A stretch of 63,704 nt of DNA from JBLNCE01 sp050260415. Its GTDB lineage: Bacteria; Bacillota; UBA4882; JAAYXC01. The stretch lies in the NCBI GenBank assembly GCA_050260415.1, contig JBLNCE010000160.1, positions 1-63,704 of the forward strand, written 5' to 3'. Below are positions 1-9,246 of this stretch, piece after piece (position 1 is the stretch's first letter; each line of letters starts with the position of its first letter). Made by a program: the position numbers and the translations under genes. The notes below the pieces were generated by a model, which saw nothing but the letters and a program-made list of their open reading frames with translations, ran no database searches and had not been told where the DNA came from.

Positions 1-3000
1 GCGCCGCACCCGCTCGACCTTGACCGAGATCCGTTCCGCGGTACGATCCAGCCGGCCCCAGACCAAAAGCGGCGCTCCGCTCCGCAACAGGTGGCCGTAA
101 CGCTCCAAGGCCGATGGAAAGACGACCAGTTCCGCCTGGCCGGTCAGGTCCTCCAGGTTGGCGAAGGCCATCCTCTGGCCCTGCCTGGTGCGGTGGGATC
201 TGATTCCTCCGATCAGTCCACAGAGAAGTACTTGGTCCGGTCCGCCCTCCTCCGCCAAGGCCTCGACCGCCGCCACCTCCAGGCGCGCCATGAGCGGCCG
301 GTATTTTTCGAGTGGGTGGTGCGTCAGATAATGGCCGAGCACTTCGCGTTCCATCTCGCGGCGGGTATCCTCTCCGTATTCAGGTGGAGACTGACCCCTT
401 GCGCGCGCGGGCGCCAAAGCCTCCACGTCAAAGAGGCTGAGTTGGCCGGAACGCCTGGACCGCGCCTTGACCTTGCCCTTAGTCCAGACGGTATGAAGTT
501 CCAAGAGCTGCGCCGCGCGGCCGCCGAAGCAGTCGAACGCACCGGCCCGGATGAGGTTGGCGATGGCGCGGGCCGTCACCCCGCTGCCCCGTAGACGCTG
601 GCAGAAATCGCCCAGGGACGCGAAGGGCCCGTGCGCGGTTCTTTCTCTGAGAACCGACGCGATCCCGCGCGCCCCCAGATCGCGGACCATGACGAACCCG
701 GCCCTGATATTCGGGCCCTCGGGGCGAAAACCCGCGACGCTTCGGTTGATCTCCGGCAGCAGGAGCCTGATGCCCAGCCGGCGGGTTTCGCTGAGGTAGC
801 CGGGAAACCGGCTTTCGGCTCCCCCCCAATTGAGCGTCAGCAGCGCGGCGTGATATGCCACCGGGTAATGCGTCTTGAGATAGACCGTCCGGTACGAGGT
901 CAAGGCGTAAGCCGCGCTGTGCGCCTTGGCGAATCCGTAACGGCCGAACTCGGCGATGAGGTCGAAGATCCCCTCGGCGACGGCCGGCGGTACGCCTTTA
1001 CCCCGCGCGCCCGCGGTGAAGGTCTCCCTCTCCCTGGCCAGTACCTCCGGCCGCCGCTTGGAAATTGCCTTGCGAAGCAAGTCCGCCTGCCCCGGAGTAT
1101 ATCCCGCCAGCACACGGGCCACTTCCATCACTTGCTCCTGGTACAGGATCACCCCGTAGGTATCACCGAGCACGTCCGCCAACGCGGGGTGGAGGTAGGT
1201 TACCGGTTCCTCGCCGTGCCGCCGCCTGATCAGGCTCTCCACCATGCCGCTGCCCAGCGGGCCCGGCCGGTAGAGAGCCAGGATGATGACCAGATCGTCC
1301 AGGTTTCGCGGACGGTAGCGGCCAAGCAACTGCCGCATGCCGCTGCTCTCCAACTGAAAGGTGCCGATGGTCCGCCCCTCGGCCAGCGCCGCCATGGTCG
1401 CGGCATCATCCAGCGGGATCTCCTCGGCGGTCAGGGTGATCCCTTCATGGCTCAGAAAAGCCAGCGTATCCTGGATGACGGTCAAATAGCGCAAGCCCAA
1501 CAGGTCGATCTTGAGGAGCCCGAGATCCTCGACCGGTCCCATATCGGCCTGGGTCACGACCTGCCCCTCGCCGGCCTCCTCGAGCGCGAGGTAGGTGGTG
1601 AGCGGCTCCGCGGCCACGACCACTCCGGCAGCGTGCTGGGTGACGTGACGTGGAAGTCCCTCGATGCCGCGCGCGATGGAGACGATGCGGGCGATCTCCC
1701 GATCGTGCTCCAAGCTCCGCAGTTCCGTGGATTCAAGCAGCGCGCTGTCCAAGTCCGGCGCGGAAAAGGGGATGGCCTTGGCCAGACGGTCGATCTTGTC
1801 ATAAGCCGTCCCGAGCGCCCGCCCGACATCCCGCACCGCGGCGCGCGGCCGCAATGTCGTGAACGCGGCGAGGTGGGCCACGTGGTCGCGGCCGTAACGC
1901 TCCCTGATGTATTCGAGCACCTTGGCCCGCCCCCGGTGGCAGAGATCGACGTCGATGTCCGGTGGATCGGCTCGCTCCGGGTTGAGGAAACGTTCAAAGA
2001 GCAGCCCGTACTTCAGCGGATTGACACTGGTGATCCCGAGCAGGTAGGAGACCAGGCTCCCAACGCTGCTGCCCCGGCCCGGTCCGACCGGGATCTTCTC
2101 CCGGCGGGCGTACGCGATGATATCCCAAACAATGAGGAAGTACCCGGAAAACCCGAGCCGGTCGATGGTCGTGAGTTCGTAGTCCAGACGGCCCAGAATC
2201 TCATCGGACTGGCCGGGAAAGGCCCTGGCCAGGCCTTCCAGACAGAGCCGGCGCAGAAAAGTGCTCTCGGTCATCCCGTCCGGCACCGGAAAGGCCGGGA
2301 TCCGGCGCCGTCCCAGCGCCAGTTCGAACCGGCACGCTTCGGCCACACGCATCGTATTGGCCAGCGCCTCCGGGACGTCCGCAAACAACGCCGTCATTTC
2401 CCGAGCGGACTTCAAGTAGTATTCGGGCGCCGGCAGCCGCAGGCGGTTCGCCTGTTCAACCAGACTCAAGGTTTGCACCGCGAGGAGCAGGTCGTGGGTG
2501 CCCGCTTCTTCCCTGGTGAGGTAGTGCACGTCGTTGGTGGCCACGAGACCTGTGTCCTCCGCCCGCCCAAACTCAATCAGCGCCCGGGCGACTTGATCCT
2601 CCTCCGGCAAACCGTGGCGCTGGAGTTCGAGAAAGAACCGGCCGCGCCCGAAGACCTCCCGGTAAGTACCCAAGGCCGCGCGGGCGCCGGCCGTGTCCCC
2701 GGCCAGAATCCGCCGGGCCAATTCCCCGCGCAGACACCCGCTCAGACCGATGAGCCCCCCGGCGCGCGGGGCGATCTCCGCCAGAGTGACGAGGGGTTTC
2801 TTGTGAAAGTGATCCAGCTGCCCGCGGGTGATGAGTTCCAGCAGATGGACGTAGCCTTCTTCCGTGGCGGCCAAGACCGGCAGGTGATACGGACTCCCGG
2901 GCCGCGGCGGGGGGCCGTGATCGTCCACCACATAGAGTTCCGCACCCAGGATTGGCTTGACGCCGGCGGCATGCATGGCCTTGACGAAGGGGACCGCGCC

Positions 3001-3180
3001 GTAAACCGCGCCGTGGTCGGTCAGGGCGAGCGCCGGGAAAGCCAAGCGCCGGGCGGCCTCCGCCAAGGCTGGGATGCGGGCGCACCCGTCGAGGAGACTA
3101 TATTCGGAATGGACGTGCAGATGGACGAAGCTCGTGGTTTGTCGCTCGTCGCTCGCCGCCCGGGAAAGAGCGCCCATCAT
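1..3180 (-). CDS. dnaE: DNA polymerase III alpha subunit (DnaE type), 3' end outside window
   Basis: The minus-strand frame is open from an ATG at 3180 to the window edge, giving 1060 codons without a stop. It opens with a PHP domain (FVHLHVHSEYSLLDG), continues with GPGRGSSVGSLVSYLLGIT and the polymerase metal-binding motif PPDIDVDL at about residue 412, then GVILYQEQVMEVARVLAGYT. Near the edge it enters an OB-fold-like stretch (QRMAFANLEDLTGQAELVVF). This is the C-family replicative polymerase fold, and only the last part seems to be missing. Bacillota usually also carry PolC, so this may be the second, lower-fidelity polymerase. A LexA box next to the -10 supports damage induction. GAGAGG sits 5 nt before the ATG at 3180, and a second ATG follows directly at 3177. 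Confidence 0.95.
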   Translation of the reverse strand, partial: MMGALSRAASDERQTTSFVHLHVHSEYSLLDGCARIPALAEAARRLAFPALALTDHGAVYGAVPFVKAMHAAGVKPILGAELYVVDDHGPPPRPGSPYHLPVLAATEEGYVHLLELITRGQLDHFHKKPLVTLAEIAPRAGGLIGLSGCLRGELARRILAGDTAGARAALGTYREVFGRGRFFLELQRHGLPEEDQVARALIEFGRAEDTGLVATNDVHYLTREEAGTHDLLLAVQTLSLVEQANRLRLPAPEYYLKSAREMTALFADVPEALANTMRVAEACRFELALGRRRIPAFPVPDGMTESTFLRRLCLEGLARAFPGQSDEILGRLDYELTTIDRLGFSGYFLIVWDIIAYARREKIPVGPGRGSSVGSLVSYLLGITSVNPLKYGLLFERFLNPERADPPDIDVDLCHRGRAKVLEYIRERYGRDHVAHLAAFTTLRPRAAVRDVGRALGTAYDKIDRLAKAIPFSAPDLDSALLESTELRSLEHDREIARIVSIARGIEGLPRHVTQHAAGVVVAAEPLTTYLALEEAGEGQVVTQADMGPVEDLGLLKIDLLGLRYLTVIQDTLAFLSHEGITLTAEEIPLDDAATMAALAEGRTIGTFQLESSGMRQLLGRYRPRNLDDLVIILALYRPGPLGSGMVESLIRRRHGEEPVTYLHPALADVLGDTYGVILYQEQVMEVARVLAGYTPGQADLLRKAISKRRPEVLARERETFTAGARGKGVPPAVAEGIFDLIAEFGRYGFAKAHSAAYALTSYRTVYLKTHYPVAYHAALLTLNWGGAESRFPGYLSETRRLGIRLLLPEINRSVAGFRPEGPNIRAGFVMVRDLGARGIASVLRERTAHGPFASLGDFCQRLRGSGVTARAIANLIRAGAFDCFGGRAAQLLELHTVWTKGKVKARSRRSGQLSLFDVEALAPARARGQSPPEYGEDTRREMEREVLGHYLTHHPLEKYRPLMARLEVAAVEALAEEGGPDQVLLCGLIGGIRSHRTRQGQRMAFANLEDLTGQAELVVFPSALERYGHLLRSGAPLLVWGRLDRTAERISVKVERVRR

Positions 3181-3206
3181 GACCGCCTCTCAAGAGGATG
3201 GCGTGG

Positions 3207-3225
3207 ATTATAGAACATATGTTCG
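3207..3225 (-). promoter_or_regulatory. LexA (SOS) box adjoining the dnaE -10 box
   Basis: The perfect palindrome GAACATATGTTC at 3213-3224, with C next to it on the minus strand, matches 13 of 14 positions of the Gram-positive LexA consensus CGAACATATGTTCG. On the minus strand it is followed immediately by TATAAT (3212-3207), so a bound repressor would cover the promoter of dnaE. No good -35 box was seen. The site lies 27-45 bp before the dnaE start. Confidence 0.8.
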
Positions 3226-3366
3226 TAGTATACTTCGCCGTCCACGGTGTCATTCCTGCCGGAAGCGGCCGCGTGGCTTGTTATTTTCTGTAAATACCCT
3301 GGCAGATACGTACATTGTACCCTGTATCCACCGTGTAATGTATTACGTATTCCTGCGTCTCCAACC

Positions 3367-3395
3367 TTGACAGGGCCGAGGCGCTTCCTTAAAAT
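3367..3395 (+). promoter_or_regulatory. SigA-type promoter of gdhA
   Basis: TTGACA at 3367-3372 and TAAAAT at 3390-3395 are separated by 17 bp. This lies 65-93 bp before the gdhA start on the same strand. It is the best promoter match between the divergent dnaE and gdhA genes. Confidence 0.7.
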
Positions 3396-3459
3396 AAGCC
3401 TAATGTGGTGTGAAAATTTATTCCACCCAGCGGTATGCTGGAGAAAGGGATGGTTTCCA

Positions 3460-4827
3460 ATGTCAGTACCGGCGGAACTGATCGAGAATCCATACGCGTA
3501 TACGCAGCGCGTCATGGAGTCGGTGATCCGGCGCAATCCCCATGAACCCGAGTTTCATCAGGCGGTACGCGAGGTCCTCGATACGCTGGGACCAGTCCTG
3601 GAACGTTACCCCGAATTCGTCGAGGCCAACCTCATCGAGCGGATGGTGGAGCCGGAGCGGCAGATCATGTTCCGCGTGCCGTGGGTCGACGACCGCGGCC
3701 AGGTACAGGTGAACCGGGGCTTCCGGGTCCAATTCAACAGCGCCATCGGCCCCTACAAAGGCGGACTGAGATTTCACCCCTCCGTCTATCTCGGTATCAT
3801 CAAATTCCTCGGGTTTGAGCAGATCTTCAAGAACTCCCTGACCGGTCTGCCGATCGGCGGCGCCAAGGGCGGCAGCGACTTCGACCCCAAAGGCAAGTCC
3901 GACGCCGAGGTCATGCGCTTCTGCCAGAGTTTCATGACCGAACTGTATAAGTATGTTGGCGCCGACATCGACGTGCCCGCGGGGGACATCGGCGTGGGCG
4001 CCCGCGAGATTGGGTTCATGTACGGCCAGTTCAAGAAGATCACCCGTTCTTATGAGGGCGTCTTGACCGGCAAGGGTCTGACCTATGGCGGGAGTCTCGT
4101 GCGCAAGGAAGCGACCGGGTACGGGCTGGTCTATTTCATGGACGAGATGCTCCGGGCGGCCGGCGCCTCCATCGCCGGCAAGACCGTGGTAATCTCCGGT
4201 TCGGGCAATGTCGCCATCTACGCCGTGGAGAAAGTCCATCAACTCGGCGGCAGGGTCGTGGCGCTCAGCGATTCCAACGGCTATATCCACGATCCGGACG
4301 GCATCAATCTCGATACGGTCAAACGCCTCAAGGAAGTTGAGCGCAAGCGCATCAGCGAGTACGTGAGGGCGCACCCGAAAGCCAAGTACCAGGAGGGCTG
4401 CCAAGGTATCTGGAACATCAAGTGCGACGTGGCGCTGCCCAGTGCGACGCAGAACGAGATCGACAAGCACGCGGCCATGACCCTGGTCAAGAACGGCTGT
4501 TTCGCGGTGGGCGAGGGCGCCAATATGCCTTCCACACCGGAGGCGATCGAGGTCTTCCTGAACAACAAGGTGCTCTTCGCGCCGGCCAAAGCGGCCAACG
4601 CCGGCGGCGTGGCCACCTCCGCCCTGGAAATGAGCCAGAACAGCATGCGGTACAACTGGACTTTCGCGGAGGTCGACGCGAAACTGAAGGATATCATGGT
4701 CAATATCTATAATAATGCCAGCAAGGCGGCCAAGGAGTTCGGGATGCCCGGCAATCTGGTCGCCGGGGCCAACATCGCCGGTTTTCTAAAAGTCGCCGAC
4801 GCCATGATGGCGCAGGGAATCGTCTAG
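3460..4827 (+). CDS. gdhA: NADP-type glutamate dehydrogenase
   Basis: The 455-residue protein is full length for hexameric bacterial GDH, which interconverts 2-oxoglutarate plus ammonium and glutamate in the cytoplasm. It has the substrate region GPYKGGLRFHPSV (98-109), the catalytic-lysine motif PIGGAKGGSDFDP with Lys136, and a Rossmann nucleotide-binding loop GSGNVAIYAVEK near residue 243. NADP preference is inferred from similarity to the GdhA subgroup. The ATG at 3460 follows GAGAAAGGGA. The frame extends upstream to 3247, but that part is not GDH-like and overlaps the promoter. The gene is a single transcription unit with its own terminator. Confidence 0.95.
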   Translation: MSVPAELIENPYAYTQRVMESVIRRNPHEPEFHQAVREVLDTLGPVLERYPEFVEANLIERMVEPERQIMFRVPWVDDRGQVQVNRGFRVQFNSAIGPYKGGLRFHPSVYLGIIKFLGFEQIFKNSLTGLPIGGAKGGSDFDPKGKSDAEVMRFCQSFMTELYKYVGADIDVPAGDIGVGAREIGFMYGQFKKITRSYEGVLTGKGLTYGGSLVRKEATGYGLVYFMDEMLRAAGASIAGKTVVISGSGNVAIYAVEKVHQLGGRVVALSDSNGYIHDPDGINLDTVKRLKEVERKRISEYVRAHPKAKYQEGCQGIWNIKCDVALPSATQNEIDKHAAMTLVKNGCFAVGEGANMPSTPEAIEVFLNNKVLFAPAKAANAGGVATSALEMSQNSMRYNWTFAEVDAKLKDIMVNIYNNASKAAKEFGMPGNLVAGANIAGFLKVADAMMAQGIV

Positions 4828-4849
4828 GACAGGGCATTATCCGTCAGCA

Positions 4850-4884
4850 AAAAGAACCCGCACGGACGGAGCGGGTTCTTTTTT
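4850..4884 (+). terminator. Intrinsic terminator of gdhA
   Basis: AAGAACCCGC (4852-4861) pairs with GCGGGTTCTT (4871-4880), with a 9-nt loop, and is followed by a run of T. It starts 24 nt after the gdhA stop. Confidence 0.9.
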
Positions 4885-5007
4885 GATCCATCACCATATC
4901 CTGGCGCGCCAACTATACTGTTTGATGGCTGTTGTTCAAGTTGCCCCCGAGTACTCGCGCGGTCCAACTTGATCAAGAGACTACCTGAGAGAAGGAGACC
5001 GATCAAG

Positions 5008-5280
5008 TTGGCCTTTGCCGACAAGACGCTCACCTGCCGGGAGTGCCGGGGTGAATTCATCTTCTCCGCCCGCGAACAGGAATTCTACGCCGAGAAAGGC
5101 CTGCGGAACGAACCGACGCGTTGCAAGGCATGCCGCCAGGCCCGCAAGGCCTCGGCAAACAACCGCGAGCTTTTCGACGCCGTCTGCGCGGCCTGCGGAC
5201 GCCCGACGCAGGTTCCTTTCCAGCCGCGGACGGACCGGGCGGTCTATTGCCGGGACTGTTATGTGGCACTGCGTGCCTGA
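5008..5280 (+). CDS. Zinc-ribbon domain protein (zf_Tbcl-like)
   Basis: This 90-residue protein has four CxxC pairs: Cys10/13, Cys39/42, Cys60/63 and Cys81/84, enough for two treble-clef or ribbon zinc sites. The segment ADKTLTCRECRGEFIFSARE and EQEFYAEKGLRNEPTRCKAC is the hallmark of the small zinc-ribbon family found widely in Bacillota and Chloroflexota, whose role is unknown. The TTG start at 5008 is chosen because GAAGGAGA (4991-4998) lies 9 nt before it and homologues begin at this point. An ATG at 4969 would add 13 non-conserved residues. Confidence 0.8.
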   Translation: MAFADKTLTCRECRGEFIFSAREQEFYAEKGLRNEPTRCKACRQARKASANNRELFDAVCAACGRPTQVPFQPRTDRAVYCRDCYVALRA

Positions 5281-5353
5281 AGCGGGATAGAACACCACAA
5301 ATATAAACCCCGGCGGGGTCCCACGCGACGAACGGCCGGCGACGGGACGCGGT

Positions 5354-6565
5354 CTAGTAAAGCCCCGCGCCCAGCAGGCCCAAGGCCTTGAGTAGGGCCT
5401 GGTGATAATAGTAATCGCCCCAAGTCACGGAGTTATCAACGGCGCTTCCACTATTCCGATTGTAACAGCCGTGCAAGAGCACTCCCTCGCTTTGACCGGA
5501 CCGGTCAAGGCAAGTCGCGGTCAGACCACGCAGGATCGCGAGGCCCTTTTGCCGGTAGTCCTCGGCTTCCGCCGGGTCAGCCGCGGTCGCCGCCAGATCG
5601 AGAAAACCGGCCGCGGCGATCGCGCCGGCCGAGGAATCGCGTTGCGTGTCGGGTCCCTCGACTTTGACCGCGTCAAAATCCCAGTACGGAACCTTATCCG
5701 CGGGCAGGTTGTCCCAGAAGTACTTGGCCATGCTCGCGGCCGTCCGCCGGAACTCGGAGCGCCTCGCGTACTCATAGGCCAAGGTAAATCCATAAATCCC
5801 CCAAGCTTGACCACGCGCCCAAGTGGAATCGGGCGCGAAACCCTGTTTGGTACCCTGCCCGAGGAGCGCTCCCGAGGCTGGATCGAAGTCCACCACGTGG
5901 TAACTGGTTCCATCCTCCCGCACGAGGTACTTCAGGGCGGTGAGGGCGTGCTTTTCCGCCATCTCCGCGTACCGCGGCGCCTTACCCTCGGTGGCCGCCC
6001 ACCACAGCAACGGCAGGTTCATCATGGTATCGATAATCGCCCGGCCCCCCTGCTGCGGATCCCCGATCCGGCCCCAGGCTTGGACAAACCCGTTTGGATT
6101 ATACCGTCTGCTCAGGCTGGCGGCCGCTTGGAGCGCTACCTGGCGGTAATAAGGCTCGCGCGTGAGTTGATAAGCCTTGATAAAGGTTGGGATGAAAAGA
6201 AATCCAAGGTCGTGCGTGCCCGTGTCATATTGGCGCGCCTCGAGCCCCCTGGTCCAGCGCTCGGCTTCCTGTTTGAACTTGGCATCATCCAGGTGCTGAT
6301 AGCCCAGCCAGAGCATGCCCACATAGAGCCCGCCCGTCCAGCCGGCGTTGCGCGTGGTTTCCCACCGTCCATCCGCCCGGGTGACATGGGGAAAACGACC
6401 GGGCTCATAGGCGGCGGCCGTCTTCAAGATCTTGGTCTCCACGACCGCCAGCGCTTCCTCAAAGAGGGCCTTGTCCGCCGGACTACAACCAGGCGCCTCC
6501 GCGGCCCCGGCGAGAACTGTCATGCACACCGCCAAGAGCAGCAGGCATATCAGACGTTTCTTCAT
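5354..6565 (-). CDS. Secreted GH88-type unsaturated glucuronyl hydrolase
   Basis: A 403-residue protein with a Sec signal peptide (KKRLICLLLLAVCMTVLAGA), so it probably acts outside the membrane. The rest is an (alpha/alpha)6 barrel of GH88 type. The two conserved catalytic aspartates fit THDLGFLF (Asp119) and IIDTMMNLPLLWWAA (Asp179), and WARGQAWGIYGF and RDSSAGAIAAAGFLDLA are family signatures. Family members remove unsaturated uronic acids left by polysaccharide lyases; GH105 is a close alternative. The start at 6565 is 6 nt after GGAGG, while the ATG at 6571 directly abuts it. The gene stands alone, far from the sugar locus at 41-63 kb. Confidence 0.85.
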   Translation of the reverse strand: MKKRLICLLLLAVCMTVLAGAAEAPGCSPADKALFEEALAVVETKILKTAAAYEPGRFPHVTRADGRWETTRNAGWTGGLYVGMLWLGYQHLDDAKFKQEAERWTRGLEARQYDTGTHDLGFLFIPTFIKAYQLTREPYYRQVALQAAASLSRRYNPNGFVQAWGRIGDPQQGGRAIIDTMMNLPLLWWAATEGKAPRYAEMAEKHALTALKYLVREDGTSYHVVDFDPASGALLGQGTKQGFAPDSTWARGQAWGIYGFTLAYEYARRSEFRRTAASMAKYFWDNLPADKVPYWDFDAVKVEGPDTQRDSSAGAIAAAGFLDLAATAADPAEAEDYRQKGLAILRGLTATCLDRSGQSEGVLLHGCYNRNSGSAVDNSVTWGDYYYHQALLKALGLLGAGLY

Positions 6566-6787
6566 CTTCATCCTCCACCCGCGCGTTCAAGATTCATGGA
6601 AACCCGGTCGCTTCACATCCGCCAATGCTCCTTGCCTAGGCAAGATAATCGGGTAGACCGGGCAAGATTTTCTTCCCTCAGTTGGGCTTCATCGTTCATC
6701 TTGCATGACAAATGCGGAATCGTATGGCGCCCATTGTCCAGCATGCGTGGCGACGCCGCGGGTGTTATCCCGCGGCGCTTCGTCGGA

Positions 6788-6976
6788 TCAGACCTTTTCC
6801 AATTCCACCAGAAGTTCATCAAGATTGATGCCGTGGACTTCGGCCGCCTGCCGGACCGTCTCCCCCGATGCGGCGATGCAACCCAGGCAGTGCATGCCAA
6901 AACGCTGAAATACCTCGACCGTCTTCGGATTGACCTTCAGGACCTCGGCAATCGGCATATCCGCGTTCAACGCCAT
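6788..6976 (-). CDS. DUF1858 small protein
   Basis: A 62-residue protein: ADMPIAEVLKVNPKTVEVFQRFGMHCLGCIAASGETVRQAA. This is the DUF1858 (ScdA N-terminal-like) fold with the conserved G-x-x-C-x-x-C motif, found as a stand-alone protein in many anaerobes. Its role is not established; a link to Fe-S or redox metabolism is usually assumed. The ATG at 6976 follows GGGGAGGTTGGGAGTCC, so I prefer it to the upstream start at 6997, which would lie inside that ribosome binding site. Confidence 0.85.
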   Translation of the reverse strand: MALNADMPIAEVLKVNPKTVEVFQRFGMHCLGCIAASGETVRQAAEVHGINLDELLVELEKV

Positions 6977-7113
6977 GGACTCCCAACCTCCCCTCATGGC
7001 CCATCGCTATTATGCACGGTGATCGCAGCCCTCCTGCATGATGACCCGATCAACTCACATGTGCTAATTCTACCATTGCCACCAACGCGAGGCAACCACG
7101 GGACCGGGACGAT

Positions 7114-7923
7114 CTACGGCGCCGTATTCGCTCTCAATGTCACCCTGGTCTCGATTTCAAGCCTGATCGACCCCAAAGACGTTCCGGCGGCCTCTTCCTC
7201 ATGCAGCAGACCAGTGAGCGTGCTCACGGAAGCGGCCCCGACGATCAGGCCCGCATCCAGGTCGAATTTGACCTGGCCCACGCCGAGGATCCGGCCGTCG
7301 AGAAAGGCGCGGCCGTTGGCAAGGCGCACGGGCACCGCCGCGATCTCGCCTTCTTCGGTATAGTCGAGCAAGGCCAGGGGCTGCGCGGCCCGAGCGTCGA
7401 TCTGGCAAAGGCGATATTCCCTGCTGAGTCTGGTCCGGCCGCCCCCGGGCATTTCCAGGGCATCGTCCTCGCGCCAGCCTTCACCGGGTAGCAGCGGCCC
7501 CGAGGGCCAGCCGGTCCAGGGTTGCGGCAGGCCGCCCCAATCAGGCGACCACGGCGCCCCCGCCAGCGGCTGCATCTTGCCCTCGGGAGCGATCTTGAAC
7601 CTAAAGCGGCGCCCCGCGAACGAGGACCCGGGGGACTGTTCGCGGAGCGAAAAACGCAGGTAGGAATCGAAGCGATCGTATTCGGCGTCGATCGTCGCTC
7701 CCTGCCCGTCCACCGCCTCCACCCTTAGAACCAGTCCATAGTTCACGGCGGCCAGCGTCAAGCCTTTACCGCCGTTGCCCGCGGGCACCTGCAACATATA
7801 GCTGCCGTCATACGATACGACTTGTCCCGGAGTGAAGCGCAAGGTCAGCAAGTAACGGTCTTCCGCCGCCAGCCCAACGCAGGCGGCCGTCAGCAAGACC
7901 GTCATAATGACCAGGCGTCTCAT
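7114..7923 (-). CDS. Exported protein of unknown function
   Basis: I do not recognise this 269-residue protein. It begins with a signal peptide (MRRLVIMTVLLTAACVGLAA) and continues as a beta-rich domain with many alternating hydrophobic residues (YLLTLRFTPGQVVSYDGSYM) and no cysteines after the leader, which suggests an extracytoplasmic fold. The ATG at 7923 overlaps the stop of the upstream DUF4015 gene (ATGA), so the two are translationally coupled and probably act together at the cell surface. A start at 7977 would overlap the neighbour by 54 nt and is less likely. Confidence 0.7.
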   Translation of the reverse strand: MRRLVIMTVLLTAACVGLAAEDRYLLTLRFTPGQVVSYDGSYMLQVPAGNGGKGLTLAAVNYGLVLRVEAVDGQGATIDAEYDRFDSYLRFSLREQSPGSSFAGRRFRFKIAPEGKMQPLAGAPWSPDWGGLPQPWTGWPSGPLLPGEGWREDDALEMPGGGRTRLSREYRLCQIDARAAQPLALLDYTEEGEIAAVPVRLANGRAFLDGRILGVGQVKFDLDAGLIVGAASVSTLTGLLHEEEAAGTSLGSIRLEIETRVTLRANTAP

Positions 7924-9134
7924 TCCGCGTTGTAGTTGGCCGAGTTGTAAGTATTGCCCGGGTTCCAAAAGATCCACTCCGTCAGACCGGCGTCATAAAC
8001 GGCCTTGATCTGCGACATGAGTTGAGCGCGGCCGTACTTGTTCCTCAGGCTGAAATCCTGCAGCCATGGACGCAAGCGGACGCCAAGGCCCGTTACGCGG
8101 CTGGTGGCCGCCTTCAGGCTGGCCAGCACGGTCTCGTACGGCGCCAGGTCGGGATCCTGGATGCCATAGGTCCCCCGTTCATAGTGCGAAGGGTAGACCA
8201 TCGGCGAGATGATGTCCACCGCCGCGGCAATTGGTTCGAGACGTTGGCCGATCCCCAGATCATCCTGGGCGCTGCAGGTCAGACCGAAGACATCCGCGGA
8301 GACCTCCACGCCGAGCGGTTTCAGTTGCTGGCGCGCAAAAAGGAGAAAATCCTTGATCACATCCGCTTTACGCTGGCCGGTGGCGAACGGGTATACACAA
8401 TCGGAGAGCTTGCCGTCACTGGTAAAGCGCACGTAATCAAACTGGATCTCCCGAAATCCTTTGGCCGCCGCCTCCTTGGCCACATCGACGACATATTGCC
8501 AGACTTCGCGGTTATGCGGGTCAACCCAGCAGAGTCCCTTACGGTCGCGCCATAAACCCCCCGCCTTGCTCTTGACGGCCAGATCCGGGCGCTTGGCGGC
8601 AAGGATCGGATCCTTAAAGACCACGATGCGGGCGATCGGGTAGACGTTCGCTTGTTGCAGGAGACCTATGAGCTTTTCCGGAGAGAACTTGGCCCGGCCG
8701 GCCCCGATCCTGCGTGCCAAAGGCACGCTGCTGACATAGCTCAGGGTGCCGCTGTCGTCCTTTACGTCGACCACCAGCGCGTTGACCTCGGTCTTGCCGA
8801 TAAAAGTCAGGATCTCTCCCAATTTTTTACTCGAGCCGGCTGAGTATCCGGTCGCATAAATGCCGCGCACCACGGGCCGAACAGATTTGGGTGGCGCCGG
8901 CATGGTAAACTCCGGCAGGATAGTCGGATCGGGCGGCAAGGGCGGCGGCTCCGGGTCCTGTTCGCCGCCGGCTGAGAGATCTGAACCCAAGGCGGGCGAA
9001 GCCGGGGCGATCGTCCGCGGCTCAAGATGCCAAGGTGATTCGGAGGCACCGTCGATTCTTCCTTGTCCAAAGACAAGCACGCAGAGTTGGCAAGAGAATA
9101 GGACCGCCAGTATGCTGGATAAACCCCGACGCAT
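7920..9134 (-). CDS. DUF4015 putative glycoside hydrolase, exported
   Basis: A 404-residue protein with a signal peptide, a proline-rich linker (about 60-85) and a TIM-barrel-like domain. Characteristic DUF4015 stretches are VRGIYATGYSAG, VNALVVDVKDDSGTLSY, FREIQFDYVRFTSDG, VSADVFGLTCS, IISPMVYPSHY and WIFWNPGNTYN. The family is related to alpha-amylase-like glycosidases, but its substrate is unknown. It is the first gene of a two-gene unit with the exported protein at 7114. A surface or cell-wall polysaccharide role is inference. Confidence 0.85.
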   Translation of the reverse strand: MRRGLSSILAVLFSCQLCVLVFGQGRIDGASESPWHLEPRTIAPASPALGSDLSAGGEQDPEPPPLPPDPTILPEFTMPAPPKSVRPVVRGIYATGYSAGSSKKLGEILTFIGKTEVNALVVDVKDDSGTLSYVSSVPLARRIGAGRAKFSPEKLIGLLQQANVYPIARIVVFKDPILAAKRPDLAVKSKAGGLWRDRKGLCWVDPHNREVWQYVVDVAKEAAAKGFREIQFDYVRFTSDGKLSDCVYPFATGQRKADVIKDFLLFARQQLKPLGVEVSADVFGLTCSAQDDLGIGQRLEPIAAAVDIISPMVYPSHYERGTYGIQDPDLAPYETVLASLKAATSRVTGLGVRLRPWLQDFSLRNKYGRAQLMSQIKAVYDAGLTEWIFWNPGNTYNSANYNAE

Positions 9135-9246
9135 CTAGTCTACACCCCGGATATCATCATCGTTGTGGCTATCGCTCATAGTATTCGGCGGTTGGCCAGG
9201 ATTTCCTTTATTGTGCCCCGCTGGCACCGCAAGAAAACGGGCCTTT

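Noticed and set aside
631..3213. 860-residue open frame on the plus strand
   Set aside because: It is antisense to dnaE in a GC-rich region; its translation is low-complexity (many Arg, Gly, Pro, Gln) with no domain, while the minus strand encodes a clear polymerase.
3463..4470. 335-residue minus-strand frame
   Set aside because: It is antisense to gdhA, with no ribosome binding site and no recognisable domain.
5402..7363. 653-residue plus-strand frame
   Set aside because: It is antisense to the GH88 gene, the DUF1858 gene and part of the exported-protein gene, all of which have ribosome binding sites and family motifs.
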